DNA of 64,000 nt, from assembly GCA_937941765.1 (NCBI GenBank), contig CALDGQ010000016.1, positions 62,001 to 126,000 of the forward strand. Direction: 5' to 3'. Origin of the DNA: an uncultured Saprospiraceae bacterium (GTDB lineage: Bacteria; Bacteroidota; Bacteroidia; Chitinophagales; Saprospiraceae). Below the pieces are notes generated by a model that was not told the DNA's origin, did not search any database, and worked only from the letters and a program-made list of their open reading frames with translations. Of the stretch, positions 1 through 8,791 are shown in pieces; position 1 is the stretch's first letter; every line of letters begins with the position of its first letter. The position numbers were made by a program, and so were the translations under genes.

Positions 1-468
1 TGGGGAAAAGATACTTGGTATGGTGACACCAGTGGTACTTTTTGGAGTCATGGAGGTTTTATGGATGGTGTTAGAACACAATTAAATTACTATCCAAGTG
101 ATGAATCAGGATTAATCATTTTGACAAATGGAGAGGGAAGTTATGGACCCATTCAAAATAAAATAGAAAGTTACATTCCTTTGTTTGATGAAAATGAAGT
201 GAGTATTCAAGATGAAATAAATCAATCCATTTCGATTTTTCCAAATCCTGTTCTTGAAAATGGTAAACTTACAATTAATTTAAATGGAGTAGGAGTGAAT
301 AATGTTGAATGCTACATCTATAATACAATAGGATCTGAAGTTCTTAAATTTGAATTGAATCAATCTCAGACGACATTGGATTTGTCCGATTTATCTGAAG
401 GGATTTATTTTGGAAAAATAATGGAGAATGAAAACACCTTGAAGGAATTTAAATGTATTAAGAATTAA
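1..468 (+). CDS. Serine hydrolase (class C beta-lactamase-like), C-terminal part only, T9SS cargo
   Basis: The frame is open from the first base, so the N-terminus and the SxxK nucleophile lie outside the window. The visible part starts with a WSHGGF segment followed by a stretch ending in LIILTNGE. This matches the third active-site box (HxG type) and last strand of class C beta-lactamase/esterase-like hydrolases. After residue ~75 comes a type A T9SS sorting domain: a proline-containing FPNPV start, the LTINL and CYIYNTIGSEV strands, and a final LSEGIYFGKI segment. The protein is therefore probably exported across the outer membrane and kept at the surface or released. It converges on the DUF4249 gene at 704. 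The substrate cannot be inferred; peptide, ester and beta-lactam hydrolases share this fold. Confidence 0.72.
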   Translation, partial: WGKDTWYGDTSGTFWSHGGFMDGVRTQLNYYPSDESGLIILTNGEGSYGPIQNKIESYIPLFDENEVSIQDEINQSISIFPNPVLENGKLTINLNGVGVNNVECYIYNTIGSEVLKFELNQSQTTLDLSDLSEGIYFGKIMENENTLKEFKCIKN

Positions 469-527
469 AATAATTGTCTCCTCTCTTAAAGTCGAATCGA
501 ATGTAAAATATGATCTCATTCGTGAGC

Positions 528-654
528 ACGTCAGACTGTACGAAAATACTCGTTCGAGATGAGAGGTTAGAAACCTTCATCTCGTAACACATACGTTATT
601 CGAGCAAAAGGTTTTTAACCTTTTTGCTTTGGGAATTTTCGCACAGTCTGACGT
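528..654 (+). repeat. Folded intergenic element A, copy 1 (outer stem plus two hairpin arms)
   Basis: The element begins ACGTCAGACTGTACGAAAAT and ends with a near-perfect inverted copy (19 of 20 bases). Inside are two further hairpins. Arm 1 at 555-584 has a CGAGATG/CATCTCG stem continued by GAGGTT/AACCTT. Arm 2 at 604-627 has a GCAAAAGGTT/AACCTTTTTGC stem. A second copy lies inverted at 22660-22786. The flanks carry other repeat words: a TCGAATCGAATGTAAAATA block at 491-510 and TTTACATT words at 680-705. The element therefore sits in the middle of a looser inverted repeat between two convergent genes. No ORF is present. A terminator or 3'-end structure is the simplest role. Confidence 0.75.
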
Positions 655-703
655 ATACACGCGTACCTAAATCAAATTTTACATTTTCAATTTTACATTC
701 TCC

Positions 704-1630
704 TTACTCAACTCTCCTTTCCAAAAAAGTCTTAGCAGCCACATTAAAAAATCCAACAGCTTGATCCGCACGCTCATCAGAATTTGTAGTTATAATGTTG
801 GTACTTACGTTAGCAGGTGGCTCAGCGAAAAGGGTAGCATCCCCCAATGTCATTTGAGTTCTAATTTCATCAAGGTAGAAAAAAGCATCTAGATTGATAG
901 AGTGCAATTCAACACGTATCGAATCACCTTCAACATATGGAGGCAATTCAAAATCATCAACCGCATCTGCTCCTGTATCCGGAAAGCGATTGATATTTCC
1001 TCGAATAGGCGCAATAAAGGCAGTACCATCAACCCCATTTCCAGCAGTAAAGGAAGCATCAAAAGCGACATTCATCTCACTAGGTTTATTTAAGAACTGT
1101 CCATTCTTAAAAGTTTTGATCCAGTAAGCATCTCCCGGACCTTCAAAATCTACCGCAAAGAATTCTCCATAAAATCCTTCAGGAGTACCAAGTGATTCTT
1201 CTTCAAAAGTCATAACAATAGAGTCAACAACAGGTACCCGATTCATTTGTGAGAAAGCTTGATAGGTGACACCTCTTGCTTCAATATCTAATTGGTATAC
1301 ATTTCCAACAATTCCAAGATTCTGGAAATTCTCAGGTGTCCAAGTATAATTTCCTGTGTTGTTGTCATCTAGGAAATTGAATACAATTCCAGATTGATTC
1401 GTTACAGTAACAGTAGCACCTGTAATCGCAGGTGAGGCTGAAGCTTCAAAATACGGACTGGTTTCTCTTAACTTAATAGTTTGAGGAGCAATTTCATTGG
1501 TCAGCCAAGCATCTACAACCACTTGTCTAACTCCTTCCTCTAAGTCCACCTCAACAACATCTTGACATGCAACTGCATTCAATACGATATAAGCAAGTAA
1601 AGCTATTTTAGTTATTTTTAAAAAATTCAT
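704..1630 (-). CDS. DUF4249-family outer-membrane-associated lipoprotein
   Basis: A 308-residue protein with a lipoprotein signal peptide ending at Cys22 (LNAVAC). It then shows the pattern typical of DUF4249: a VVVDAWLTNE strand, a TIKLRETSPYF segment, an ITGATVTVTNQSG segment and Ig-like beta-rich continuations. Members of this family are regularly encoded directly after a TonB-dependent receptor in Bacteroidota. The same holds here: the receptor gene ends 27 bp upstream on the same strand, so the two are probably cotranscribed. By analogy it may be a surface partner of the receptor, but the ligand is unknown. The start is the first ATG, which gives a good signal peptide. Confidence 0.8.
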   Translation of the reverse strand: MNFLKITKIALLAYIVLNAVACQDVVEVDLEEGVRQVVVDAWLTNEIAPQTIKLRETSPYFEASASPAITGATVTVTNQSGIVFNFLDDNNTGNYTWTPENFQNLGIVGNVYQLDIEARGVTYQAFSQMNRVPVVDSIVMTFEEESLGTPEGFYGEFFAVDFEGPGDAYWIKTFKNGQFLNKPSEMNVAFDASFTAGNGVDGTAFIAPIRGNINRFPDTGADAVDDFELPPYVEGDSIRVELHSINLDAFFYLDEIRTQMTLGDATLFAEPPANVSTNIITTNSDERADQAVGFFNVAAKTFLERRVE

Positions 1631-1657
1631 GATCTATATTTTTATGTAATTGGGATG

Positions 1658-4048
1658 TTATTTAAAAGTGAAATTATATGCAACAGCAGGAATAAAACTA
1701 CCGATAACTGAAAACTTAACCGCTTCTGTTTTGATTGGATCTCCATTGATCGGACGGATCGTATTTTGTCTAAAGAAGATAGAAAATGGATTTCTTCGAT
1801 TATAGACATTGTAAATAGAGAATACCCAATCGCCATTCCATCGTTTGCCTTCTTTTTCTTTTCCATTCAAAGTAGCAGAAAGATCTAAACGATGATAAGC
1901 AGGAATTCGTACATTATTTCTTGAACCGTTGGTATTGTGCGGAACTACATAATCTTGTATTTCAATTCTATCGGTTGGAAAGGTAGTCGGTGTTCCAGTA
2001 TTGAAAACGAAATTTGCAGATAAGTCCCAACGTTTATTTAATTTGTAAAATGCCGTTGTACTAAAATTATGTGTTTGATCAAATCTAGATGGAAACCATT
2101 CATTATTGTTGATTCCATCTACTTGTCTCTCCGTACGAGCTAATGTATAACTGATCCATCCTGTAAATTTTCCTTTCTTTTTTTCTATCTGTAACTCTAA
2201 CCCATACGCTCTACCTTTTCCTTCGTTCAATTCTGCTTCCAACAATGGGTTTACAAATAAATCAGCACCGTCTACATAGTCTACCAATGACTTGAAATCT
2301 TTATAATATAACTCCATAGAGGTTACATATTGATTGTCTTTGAAGTTTTTGAAAGCACCTAAAGCAATTTGATCAGCCACCATTGGTTTTAAATTATTGG
2401 TACTCGGTGACCAAACATCCAATGGAGTTGCTGCTACAGAATTTGAAATCAAATGAATATACTGAGCCATTCGGTTGTAACTCAATTTCATAGACATGGA
2501 TTTGTCCAATTGATATTTTACCGAAAATCTAGGTTCTATATTGGCATAAGTTTTTATACTTTCCCATTTGTCAAAATTTTGTGATACACCAGTCCATTGT
2601 TTTCTTTTACCTGGTTCCGTTTCTTCAAATTCATAAGCGGTTCCTTTACCCATATAGTTGAAATGAGAAAAACGGAGTCCATAATGAAGTGATAATTTAG
2701 AATTAACCGTCTGTTCATTTTCAACAAATAAACTTGATTCTAAAGCATTTTTAGGATCTAAACTGAAGTCATTGGTAACACCTTCTGTAACACTCATTGC
2801 ACGACCAGGATCAAATTCATACAATATTCCTTGTCCACCAAATGTGATTAAATTTTTAGGATTCAAGAAATAAGACATGTCTACTTTGAAACTATAATTT
2901 TCAATATCAGCGGACCAATCAAATGTATTGGTTGCTTCATCTCCAAAAGCAATTTGATAATCATAGATGCTATAATAAGCCGTAAAATTTGAAAATAATC
3001 GATCACTGAAAAGGTGATTCCATCTCAATGTTGCTGTTTTATTTCCCCAATCAAATCCTGCTCCAGGACCAAATGCAAAATTGTCTCTTCCTAAATATCC
3101 TGACAAAAAGATTCGATCCTTATCACTGATTCTATAATTTGTCTTCAAAGTAAGATCATAAAAATTTAATTTAGTCCCGTCTAGATCATTTGCTTTCAAA
3201 AATGGTTGCGCCAAAATATCAATATAAGAACGACGGCCAGCTACAATAAATGATGCTTTATCTCCAATCGGTCCTTCAATTGCCAATCGACTAAAAATAG
3301 TTCCAATTCCACCAGTCAGCGCCAAGTCTTTACTATTTCCTTCTTTCATTCTCACATCGAGAATAGAAGATAATCTTCCACCATATCGCGCAGGAATTCC
3401 TCCTTTGTATAATTTTACATCTTTGACAGCATCTGGATTGAACACAGAAAAGAATCCAAATAAGTGAGATGAATTGTAAACCGGCGCTTCATCTAACAAT
3501 ACTAAGTTTTGGTCAACACCACCTCCACGTACATTGAATCCGGTTGCACCTTCACCCACAGTAGTAACTCCTGGCAACAACTGGATACTTCTGATAACAT
3601 CCACTTCACCCAACAAGGCAGGTAATTTATTGATGGTTTTCATCGCCAGTTTGTTGACACTCATTTCAGTATTCGTCACGTTTTTATCTTCCGCTTCAGA
3701 AGTGACTACAACAATATCTAATTCGATTCCTTCTTCTCCGAATTCAATGGTCAAAGTTTGATTTTCAGTTAGATTGATTTCTTTTTTTTGAGTCTCAAAT
3801 CCGAGATAAGAAAATTCAATGGTATAAGTTCCTGGGTCTAGTGAGATAGAATAAAATCCGTACTCATTAGAAGTAGTACCAATACCAAGTTCAGGTACAA
3901 AGGCGGAGGCACCAATTAAGGTTTCACCAGTTTCTCCATCCATCAAATATCCACTTACGGTTACTTTTTCTGTTTGGGCTTGGAGTAATAATGGAAGACC
4001 TAACAATATAAGTAGGCATCCAATTTTTGATAGTATTTTCATTGTCAT
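1658..4048 (-). CDS. TonB-dependent receptor with N-terminal carboxypeptidase-regulatory-like domain
   Basis: Outer-membrane active transporter. The start is set at the MTMKILSK methionine, because the longer frame (to 4111) adds 21 residues in front of a clean signal peptide ending at LLLQAQ. Next come a CarboxypepD_reg-like beta domain (VSGYLMDGETGETLIGA to about residue 90), a plug domain (LPALLGEVDVIRSIQLLPGV, then FNVRGGGVDQNLVLLDEAPV) and a 22-strand-type barrel ending in a C-terminal aromatic strand (AVAYNFTFK). The plug closely follows the subclass that pairs with DUF4249 proteins, and that gene follows 27 bp downstream. The substrate is unknown. No SusD partner is present, so glycan uptake is not indicated. 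Confidence 0.88.
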   Translation of the reverse strand: MTMKILSKIGCLLILLGLPLLLQAQTEKVTVSGYLMDGETGETLIGASAFVPELGIGTTSNEYGFYSISLDPGTYTIEFSYLGFETQKKEINLTENQTLTIEFGEEGIELDIVVVTSEAEDKNVTNTEMSVNKLAMKTINKLPALLGEVDVIRSIQLLPGVTTVGEGATGFNVRGGGVDQNLVLLDEAPVYNSSHLFGFFSVFNPDAVKDVKLYKGGIPARYGGRLSSILDVRMKEGNSKDLALTGGIGTIFSRLAIEGPIGDKASFIVAGRRSYIDILAQPFLKANDLDGTKLNFYDLTLKTNYRISDKDRIFLSGYLGRDNFAFGPGAGFDWGNKTATLRWNHLFSDRLFSNFTAYYSIYDYQIAFGDEATNTFDWSADIENYSFKVDMSYFLNPKNLITFGGQGILYEFDPGRAMSVTEGVTNDFSLDPKNALESSLFVENEQTVNSKLSLHYGLRFSHFNYMGKGTAYEFEETEPGKRKQWTGVSQNFDKWESIKTYANIEPRFSVKYQLDKSMSMKLSYNRMAQYIHLISNSVAATPLDVWSPSTNNLKPMVADQIALGAFKNFKDNQYVTSMELYYKDFKSLVDYVDGADLFVNPLLEAELNEGKGRAYGLELQIEKKKGKFTGWISYTLARTERQVDGINNNEWFPSRFDQTHNFSTTAFYKLNKRWDLSANFVFNTGTPTTFPTDRIEIQDYVVPHNTNGSRNNVRIPAYHRLDLSATLNGKEKEGKRWNGDWVFSIYNVYNRRNPFSIFFRQNTIRPINGDPIKTEAVKFSVIGSFIPAVAYNFTFK

Positions 4049-4184
4049 AATTTTCAGAATTAAATGTGCTTCAAATAGTGTTGCAAATATAGAATCATTG
4101 CTGCAAACCATGTGAATTGAACAATAAAATATAGACGAGTGTTGCCAATATATCTATGAAATTTGTAATAAATATATTTACAAA

Positions 4185-4215
4185 AAAAGGTTCGCAACAA
4201 ACGTTGCAAACCTTT
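4185..4215 (-). terminator. Rho-independent terminator of the gene at 4263
   Basis: AAAGGTTcGCAAC / GTTGCaAACCTTT stem with a four-base loop. On the minus strand it is followed by a run of seven T. It lies about 45 bp past the stop codon of the beta-barrel gene. Confidence 0.75.
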
Positions 4216-4262
4216 ATAATTATAAGCCGAAAACTAAAACAAATTATTCTCTTTAACTATGT

Positions 4263-4979
4263 TTAAGCGCGTATTTTCTTTTTGGTCAAAGGCATCATAT
4301 ACCCAATATTAATTCCCATTCCAGTATTTTTCATTTTCAAATCTGCGAATGAAAAATTGTCTACTTGAGTAAATCCATGATTGTACCTAGCATCGATGAA
4401 AAGTTGTCCAGGTCCCGTAGTGAAAGATACGCCCGCTCCGACAATACCACCAATATCCATACGCTGAACATTGTCCCCACTGAAGTTGATATCTTGAGAC
4501 CAAACTGGAATGTCAATTAACACGGTCGCAAATGTTTTGACTTCTCCTTTCATGGCATATCTAAAGTTTGGACCTGCGGAAATGTAACCCTTAACTGGAC
4601 CAGAACCAATTTTGTATTTGGCTAAGATTGGCATCGTTAAATAATCAACTTTTACCTTCGCTTTTAATCCAATTGGAACGGGTACATTAAAAATATCAAT
4701 GTCCAATCCTTCATTGATTTGGAAACCACTTTTTTCATAATTCAATTCGGGCTGAATACCGAAATTGTTTCCTAACATAATTTCTGAGATGACCCCTCCG
4801 GAAAAATCGGTAAGGCCTTTCGTATTTGGGAGTAGATTGTTATCAATTCCGTCGATGGCTACATTTGAATGATAGATGCCAGCTTTTGCACCAATTGATA
4901 CTTGTCCGAATAAGGAAGCAGTGATTGCTACGAGCAATAATGTCATTCCATTTTTGATGGTCGTTTTCATATTTTTCAA
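4263..4979 (-). CDS. Outer-membrane beta-barrel protein (OMP_b-brl_2 / PorT-like family)
   Basis: A 238-residue protein with a signal peptide (hydrophobic MTLLLVAITASLFG, cleavage near GQ|VS). It continues with alternating amphipathic strands such as VSIGAKAGIYHSN, GIQPELNYEKSGFQI, LTMPILAKYKIG and GPVKGYISAGPNFRY, and ends with a MGINIGYMMPL strand. This is the pattern of the small porin-like barrels annotated as outer membrane beta-barrel proteins in Bacteroidota. The second methionine (MKTTIKNG) is an equally good start. The gene stands alone: its own terminator lies downstream and 251 bp separate it from the next gene. No specific transport role can be assigned. Confidence 0.75.
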   Translation of the reverse strand: MKNMKTTIKNGMTLLLVAITASLFGQVSIGAKAGIYHSNVAIDGIDNNLLPNTKGLTDFSGGVISEIMLGNNFGIQPELNYEKSGFQINEGLDIDIFNVPVPIGLKAKVKVDYLTMPILAKYKIGSGPVKGYISAGPNFRYAMKGEVKTFATVLIDIPVWSQDINFSGDNVQRMDIGGIVGAGVSFTTGPGQLFIDARYNHGFTQVDNFSFADLKMKNTGMGINIGYMMPLTKKKIRA

Positions 4980-5230
4980 TTTTGGTTAAAATATATTATA
5001 AAAACCTTGGTGTATGAATATATATACTCCTAAAACGAAGACCTGAAGTTAAGGTCGGTTAAGCAACTGTTAGCGAAATATTAAAAAGGAATGCAATATT
5101 TAATTTGACATTAAATACTGTTAAAAGTTGATGAAGATGGAGCAGGGATCGTCTAATGTGATTCAGTATTTCGCAAATGAATTGTTGTAAATCAAAAACA
5201 GGAATGAAGGAGAATTCTATTTGAAAACGC

Positions 5231-5833
5231 TTAAAAGGCGCTCAGAATTGACCAAATAAGGAAAAGGATAAGCGCCAAAATGCCTGTAAGTGCGCCCAAG
5301 AGTGCATTTGTTCGTCTCTTGCCATGGAAGGCAATTAGAATAAAGATGAGACCGAAAATATTAAAGATGAAACCCAAAACGAATCCCAATAGAAAACCAC
5401 CTTTGGTTAGGGGTTCTTTGTATTCAGATTTGACTAGCTTTTCAGCTCTTAAAACGAAAAATTCTCCATTTGCAAATTTTACAGCTGAAACTTCCTTGGC
5501 CTCAAATTGATCGGTAGCTTCTCCAGAATCATCCTTACAATCGCGATACAAGACGGCATCTTCCGTAATATCTATTACTTTAACATCGAATTGATCACCA
5601 TTATTTAGTACCACAATATCACACCTTTGGGATTCGTATTTTTTTAGAAATTTTTCAACTTTTTTTGAAAGGATGCTATGTTGTAATTTTTTAAAAAACC
5701 CTTGCTTTTTTTGTGGTGTATTTTGATTAGAGATGATACTCGATGAGGAAGTAGCGGGATGGCTACCCACAGCATTGCATTGCGAATGAATAAAAGTAAG
5801 CAATAAGATCGAAAATAGAAATCTTAACAACAT
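5231..5833 (-). CDS. Hypothetical membrane protein with 'NGD' small beta domain
   Basis: A 200-residue protein. It has an N-terminal signal peptide (LLRFLFSILLLTFIHS), a low-complexity Ser/Gln/Lys segment to ~residue 65, and a short beta module CDIVVLNNGDQFDVKVIDIT followed by VLYRDCKDDSG. This module is the common Bacteroidota motif in which a CDxIxLxNGDxxxxKVxEI segment precedes a residue-colour change near a Cys-Asp. Two predicted transmembrane helices close the protein (GGFLLGFVLGFIFNIFGLIFILIAF and a final helix from about residue 177). The last helices resemble small integral membrane anchors. It shares the NGD type of module with the envelope protein at 50922 (ITLTDGSILNGVLL), suggesting a common envelope theme. 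The function is unknown. Confidence 0.6.
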   Translation of the reverse strand: MLLRFLFSILLLTFIHSQCNAVGSHPATSSSSIISNQNTPQKKQGFFKKLQHSILSKKVEKFLKKYESQRCDIVVLNNGDQFDVKVIDITEDAVLYRDCKDDSGEATDQFEAKEVSAVKFANGEFFVLRAEKLVKSEYKEPLTKGGFLLGFVLGFIFNIFGLIFILIAFHGKRRTNALLGALTGILALILFLIWSILSAF

Positions 5834-5925
5834 GCAGGTAAATTTTTTTTCTCGTTCTATGAAATTAACGAATTAATTGGAGAAATGGTTTGGTCTTAAA
5901 AAATTTTAGGATTCAATGGTGTTTA

Positions 5926-7425
5926 CTAAAGATGGTAAATAGCACCATATTTCTCATTTACATAGTCCATAAAATACTTAAAATTTAATTTTTCGCCCGT
6001 TACTTTTTCACACAAATCATTAGCATCATAGATACGACCGTGCTGATGGATTTTATCTCTTAGCCATTGAAGCAATTGTAGGTTATCTCCTTTTTCAATC
6101 TGTTCAATCAATCCAGGAATTTCCTTTTTAGCTTGTGCAAAAAATTGAGCAGCATAAAAACTTCCCAATGAATAGGTTGGAAAATAACCAATACTTCCAT
6201 GTGACCAGTGAATATCTTGTAAAACCCCTTTTTTGTCATTTGGAACTTCCACGCCTAAATATTCCTTGTATTTCGCATTCCAAACTTCAGGAAGATCAGT
6301 AACTTTAATCGTTTTTTCTATTAATCCTTTTTCAATTTCATACCGAATCAAAACATGAAAATGATAATGCAATTCATCTGCTTCAGTTCGAATTAAATTC
6401 GGCGCAATTTTATTAATTCCTTTATAAAAGCTATCTAATGAAATATTCGATAAATTCTCGGGAAACTCTTTTTGCAACTTCGGATAATGTGCTTTCCAAA
6501 AAGATAATGATCTTCCAACATTGTTTTCCCATAATCTGGATTGAGATTCATGGATTCCTAATGAGACATATTTTCCTGTTGGCAATCCATAATCTGCATT
6601 TGGGAGTCCTTGCTCATATAAAGCATGACCACCTTCATGGATACAACTCCAAGTCATATTCCCAAAGTCATTTTCATCAATACGTGTTGTTACACGAACA
6701 TCTGTAGCTGAGAAATTAGTGGTAAACGGATGCGTAGAAATATCCTGACGACCTGCTTCAAAATCATATCCGATATTTTTTAATAAATGAATTCCGAATT
6801 CCCATTGTTTATCTTTAGGATAATTTTTTCTCAAAAAAGAATTGTCAACTTCATTTTTACTTCGAATTTTAGCTGCAAATTCAACCAACTGATTCCGTAC
6901 ATCCTTAAATAGTATATCCAATTCTGCAACGGTTGCGCCAGGTTCAAATTCTTCCATCAATGCATTGTAAGGATGATCTTTGTAACCAACAATTTCCGCC
7001 TCTTCGATTTTGAGATCTACCAAATCCGCCAATGGTTTTTCATAAATTGAAAAGTCATTGGTTTCACACGCTTTCAACCAAGCATGAAACGCCGTTGAAA
7101 TTAAATTGGAACGTCGCATTACAAAAGCAGTATCGAATTTATTGATTCGATTAAAATCCTTTTGAGTTAATTGGATATTTCTCTTTTGACGATCATTTAA
7201 ATCATTGCCATTATTTGACAAGCTTTGTAGTGTCTCTCCAAACTTTTTGTCTGTAAAAATTTCGTGCGCAATACCAGATAAAGTTGCTACTTGACGAGAA
7301 CGTGCTGCCGCTCCTTTGGAAGGTAAGTTGACTTCTTTGTCCCATGATAAAACTGCTATAGAATATTCTACATCAGCAAGTTTCTGCATGTTTTCAAGAT
7401 AGGATTGGTAATTGGATGATGACAT
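5926..7425 (-). CDS. M32-family metallocarboxypeptidase (carboxypeptidase Taq type)
   Basis: Cytosolic zinc carboxypeptidase that removes C-terminal residues from peptides. The zinc-binding HEGGH motif lies at residues ~263-267 (IHEGGHALYEQG), followed by the family hallmark HESQSRLWENNVGRS, which supplies a further ligand region. Length (499 residues from the chosen start) is normal for M32. The start at MSSSNYQSYLEN is preferred over a 13-residue longer form that runs into upstream AT-rich DNA and does not look like protein. No signal peptide is seen. It is encoded alone, on the same strand as its neighbours but separated from them by more than 90 bp on one side and a repeat array on the other. 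Confidence 0.93.
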   Translation of the reverse strand: MSSSNYQSYLENMQKLADVEYSIAVLSWDKEVNLPSKGAAARSRQVATLSGIAHEIFTDKKFGETLQSLSNNGNDLNDRQKRNIQLTQKDFNRINKFDTAFVMRRSNLISTAFHAWLKACETNDFSIYEKPLADLVDLKIEEAEIVGYKDHPYNALMEEFEPGATVAELDILFKDVRNQLVEFAAKIRSKNEVDNSFLRKNYPKDKQWEFGIHLLKNIGYDFEAGRQDISTHPFTTNFSATDVRVTTRIDENDFGNMTWSCIHEGGHALYEQGLPNADYGLPTGKYVSLGIHESQSRLWENNVGRSLSFWKAHYPKLQKEFPENLSNISLDSFYKGINKIAPNLIRTEADELHYHFHVLIRYEIEKGLIEKTIKVTDLPEVWNAKYKEYLGVEVPNDKKGVLQDIHWSHGSIGYFPTYSLGSFYAAQFFAQAKKEIPGLIEQIEKGDNLQLLQWLRDKIHQHGRIYDANDLCEKVTGEKLNFKYFMDYVNEKYGAIYHL

Positions 7426-7496
7426 TTTTTTGTGTTGATTTAGAATATAAAAGTAAGTAAACAAAAAGGGAATGTCGAATTTAAAAGATAGAATTT

Positions 7497-7755
7497 AGAA
7501 ACTGTGGAGATGTAAAATTTAGAAACCGTAGAACCGTAAAAGTTGGGTAGGTGTGCTTGTGTGTTAGCAACCGCAGAACCGCAAAATGTCCAACTGCAGA
7601 ACCGCAGAAGTTGAGCACGTGTGCTTACGCGATAGAAACCATAGAACCGCAAAATGCTCAACTGTAGATCCGAATAAGTTGACTATGTGATTTTTTGCGA
7701 TAGGAAACAGTAAAACTAAAAAAGTTGAGTATCTACGCTTCCGCAAGGAACGTGT
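7497..7755. repeat. Degenerate tandem array of 'aaccgcagaaccgcaaaa…gttgagcacg' units (family C)
   Basis: Three to four imperfect units of about 65-85 bp follow each other. Each has ACCGNAGAACCGNAAAA words and ends in a GTTGRGYACGTGTGCTT-like segment; the later units are more decayed. Short inverted sub-repeats occur (AAAATGTCCAACTGCAG against GTTGAGCA). The array occupies the whole space between the M32 peptidase start and the four-helix-bundle gene. It shares its words with the hairpin on the other side of that gene (8199-8303) and with the repeats at 22.6, 25.2 and 36.9 kb. Small ORFs inside it are byproducts of the repeat. Confidence 0.7.
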
Positions 7756-7782
7756 TAATAGAGTAATCTATACAAAATCATT

Positions 7783-8151
7783 TTATGTCTTCAATTTATT
7801 TTTAGCAGTTGAAATACTTTTTGAAAAAATGGCAATTAGTTGAATATTTTCTCCAACAATAGATTCACTAATACTACTAGAAATGTATTCTTTTCTAGAG
7901 ATTATTTTCAAACATACTTTGGTTTCTCTCAATTCCTTCAATGCTATTTTCATTTTGTGAACAAAATCAGCTCTCGATTCAGCAGCTTGTGCTTCACCAT
8001 ACAGCAATGCAGGTGCAGTACCTGATCTTGTGATTTGATTTGATAAATGTTTCGCTCCATAGGTACTTGGAAGTTTTTCAGTCATATTTAATATCATAAC
8101 AGCGAAATCAACTAGTCGATCTTCAAGGTCAAATTTAGGGGTAGTTTTCAT
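7783..8151 (-). CDS. Four helix bundle protein (23S rRNA-intervening-sequence / S23 family)
   Basis: A 122-residue all-helical protein starting MKTTPKFDLEDRLVDFAV, with a conserved central SNQITRSGTAPALLYGEAQ segment and DFVHKMKIALKELRETKVCL. This is the classic signature of the S23/four-helix-bundle family. A longer frame reaches 8232, but its extra 27 residues are translated repeat and the inner ATG is the natural start. Family members occur inside rRNA intervening sequences, as free-standing genes and, in a distant branch, as the Avd factor of diversity-generating retroelements. Neither rRNA nor a reverse transcriptase is near. The role is unknown. It is bracketed by family C repeats on both sides, which may indicate co-mobilisation. 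Confidence 0.85.
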   Translation of the reverse strand: MKTTPKFDLEDRLVDFAVMILNMTEKLPSTYGAKHLSNQITRSGTAPALLYGEAQAAESRADFVHKMKIALKELRETKVCLKIISRKEYISSSISESIVGENIQLIAIFSKSISTAKNKLKT

Positions 8152-8198
8152 GTATATATTTTGTTGTAAATGATAAAAAAATAAAAGTGAAAAATAAT

Positions 8199-8303
8199 AA
8201 AACCGCAAAACCGCAAAACAGAAGAACCGCAAAACCGCAAAAGTTGAGAACGTACTCCATTTCTGCGGTTCTGCGGTTGGATATTCTACGGTTTTGCGGT
8301 TTA
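8199..8303. repeat. Family C inverted repeat (aaccgcaaaaccgc hairpin)
   Basis: The left arm contains tandem AAAACCGCAAAACCGC words. The right arm contains their complement, broken by a TGGATATTCTA insert. The centre reads GTTGAGAACGTACTCC. The hairpin lies between the DUF423 stop codon (8373, minus strand) and the four-helix-bundle start (8151). The arms are made of 8-9-bp words, so many registers of pairing are possible. Confidence 0.7.
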
Positions 8304-8372
8304 AAAATTTCTCATTTTCCTATTAAAAAAAATTGCCGTATTTCAGTTTCTAAAATCAACAATAGATTGAGA

Positions 8373-8768
8373 TTAATTCAAGTCAGTTTTAAACCCACCA
8401 ACTATCATCATCACCCAACCAACAATAAAAAATACACCACCAATAGGAGTAATCGGCCCCAGCCATTTATAATTCGTCAATCCAATCAAATCTCGAATAT
8501 TCAACAAATAAATAGAGCCAGAAAAACAAATAATTCCAACAATAAATAACCAACCTGCGATATTGAATTGTTTAATTTTAAATTGCGCCGCAAATAAACA
8601 ACACAACAGTGCAGCTCCGATATGATAGAACTGATAGCTGATTCCAGTATTGTAACTGACCAATTGTGCAGCAGTCAATTTTTCCTTCAAAAGATGTGCG
8701 CCAAAAGCACCTAATATGACCGTCATGGCGCCAAGTATACAAGCTGTTATAAAAAGATTTTTACTCAT
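8373..8768 (-). CDS. DUF423 family small membrane protein
   Basis: A 131-residue protein with four predicted transmembrane helices: an N-terminal helix with the family pattern GAMTVILGAFGAHLLK, the FYHIGAALLCCLFA helix, the GWLFIVGIICFSGSIYLL helix, and the C-terminal GPITPIGGVFFIVGWVMM helix. The AFGAHxL and GxxxFSGSxYxL patterns are those of DUF423 (YgdD-like) inner-membrane proteins, whose biochemical role is unknown. It follows the uracil-DNA glycosylase gene by 23 bp on the same strand, so the two are likely cotranscribed. Confidence 0.9.
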   Translation of the reverse strand: MSKNLFITACILGAMTVILGAFGAHLLKEKLTAAQLVSYNTGISYQFYHIGAALLCCLFAAQFKIKQFNIAGWLFIVGIICFSGSIYLLNIRDLIGLTNYKWLGPITPIGGVFFIVGWVMMIVGGFKTDLN

Positions 8769-8791
8769 TAAATATGTCCTTGTTTAAAAAA

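Noticed and set aside
528-654. Element A as an insertion sequence
   Set aside because: Only about 126 bp, no transposase, no flanking target duplication recognised; a MITE is still possible and is mentioned in the findings.
7440-7746. Short minus-strand frames upstream of the M32 peptidase
   Set aside because: They are translated tandem repeat (accgcagaaccgc words) with no homology-like pattern.
7783-8151. Possible Avd-like factor of a diversity-generating retroelement
   Set aside because: No reverse transcriptase, template/variable repeat pair or target gene is nearby; the protein fits the general S23 four-helix family.
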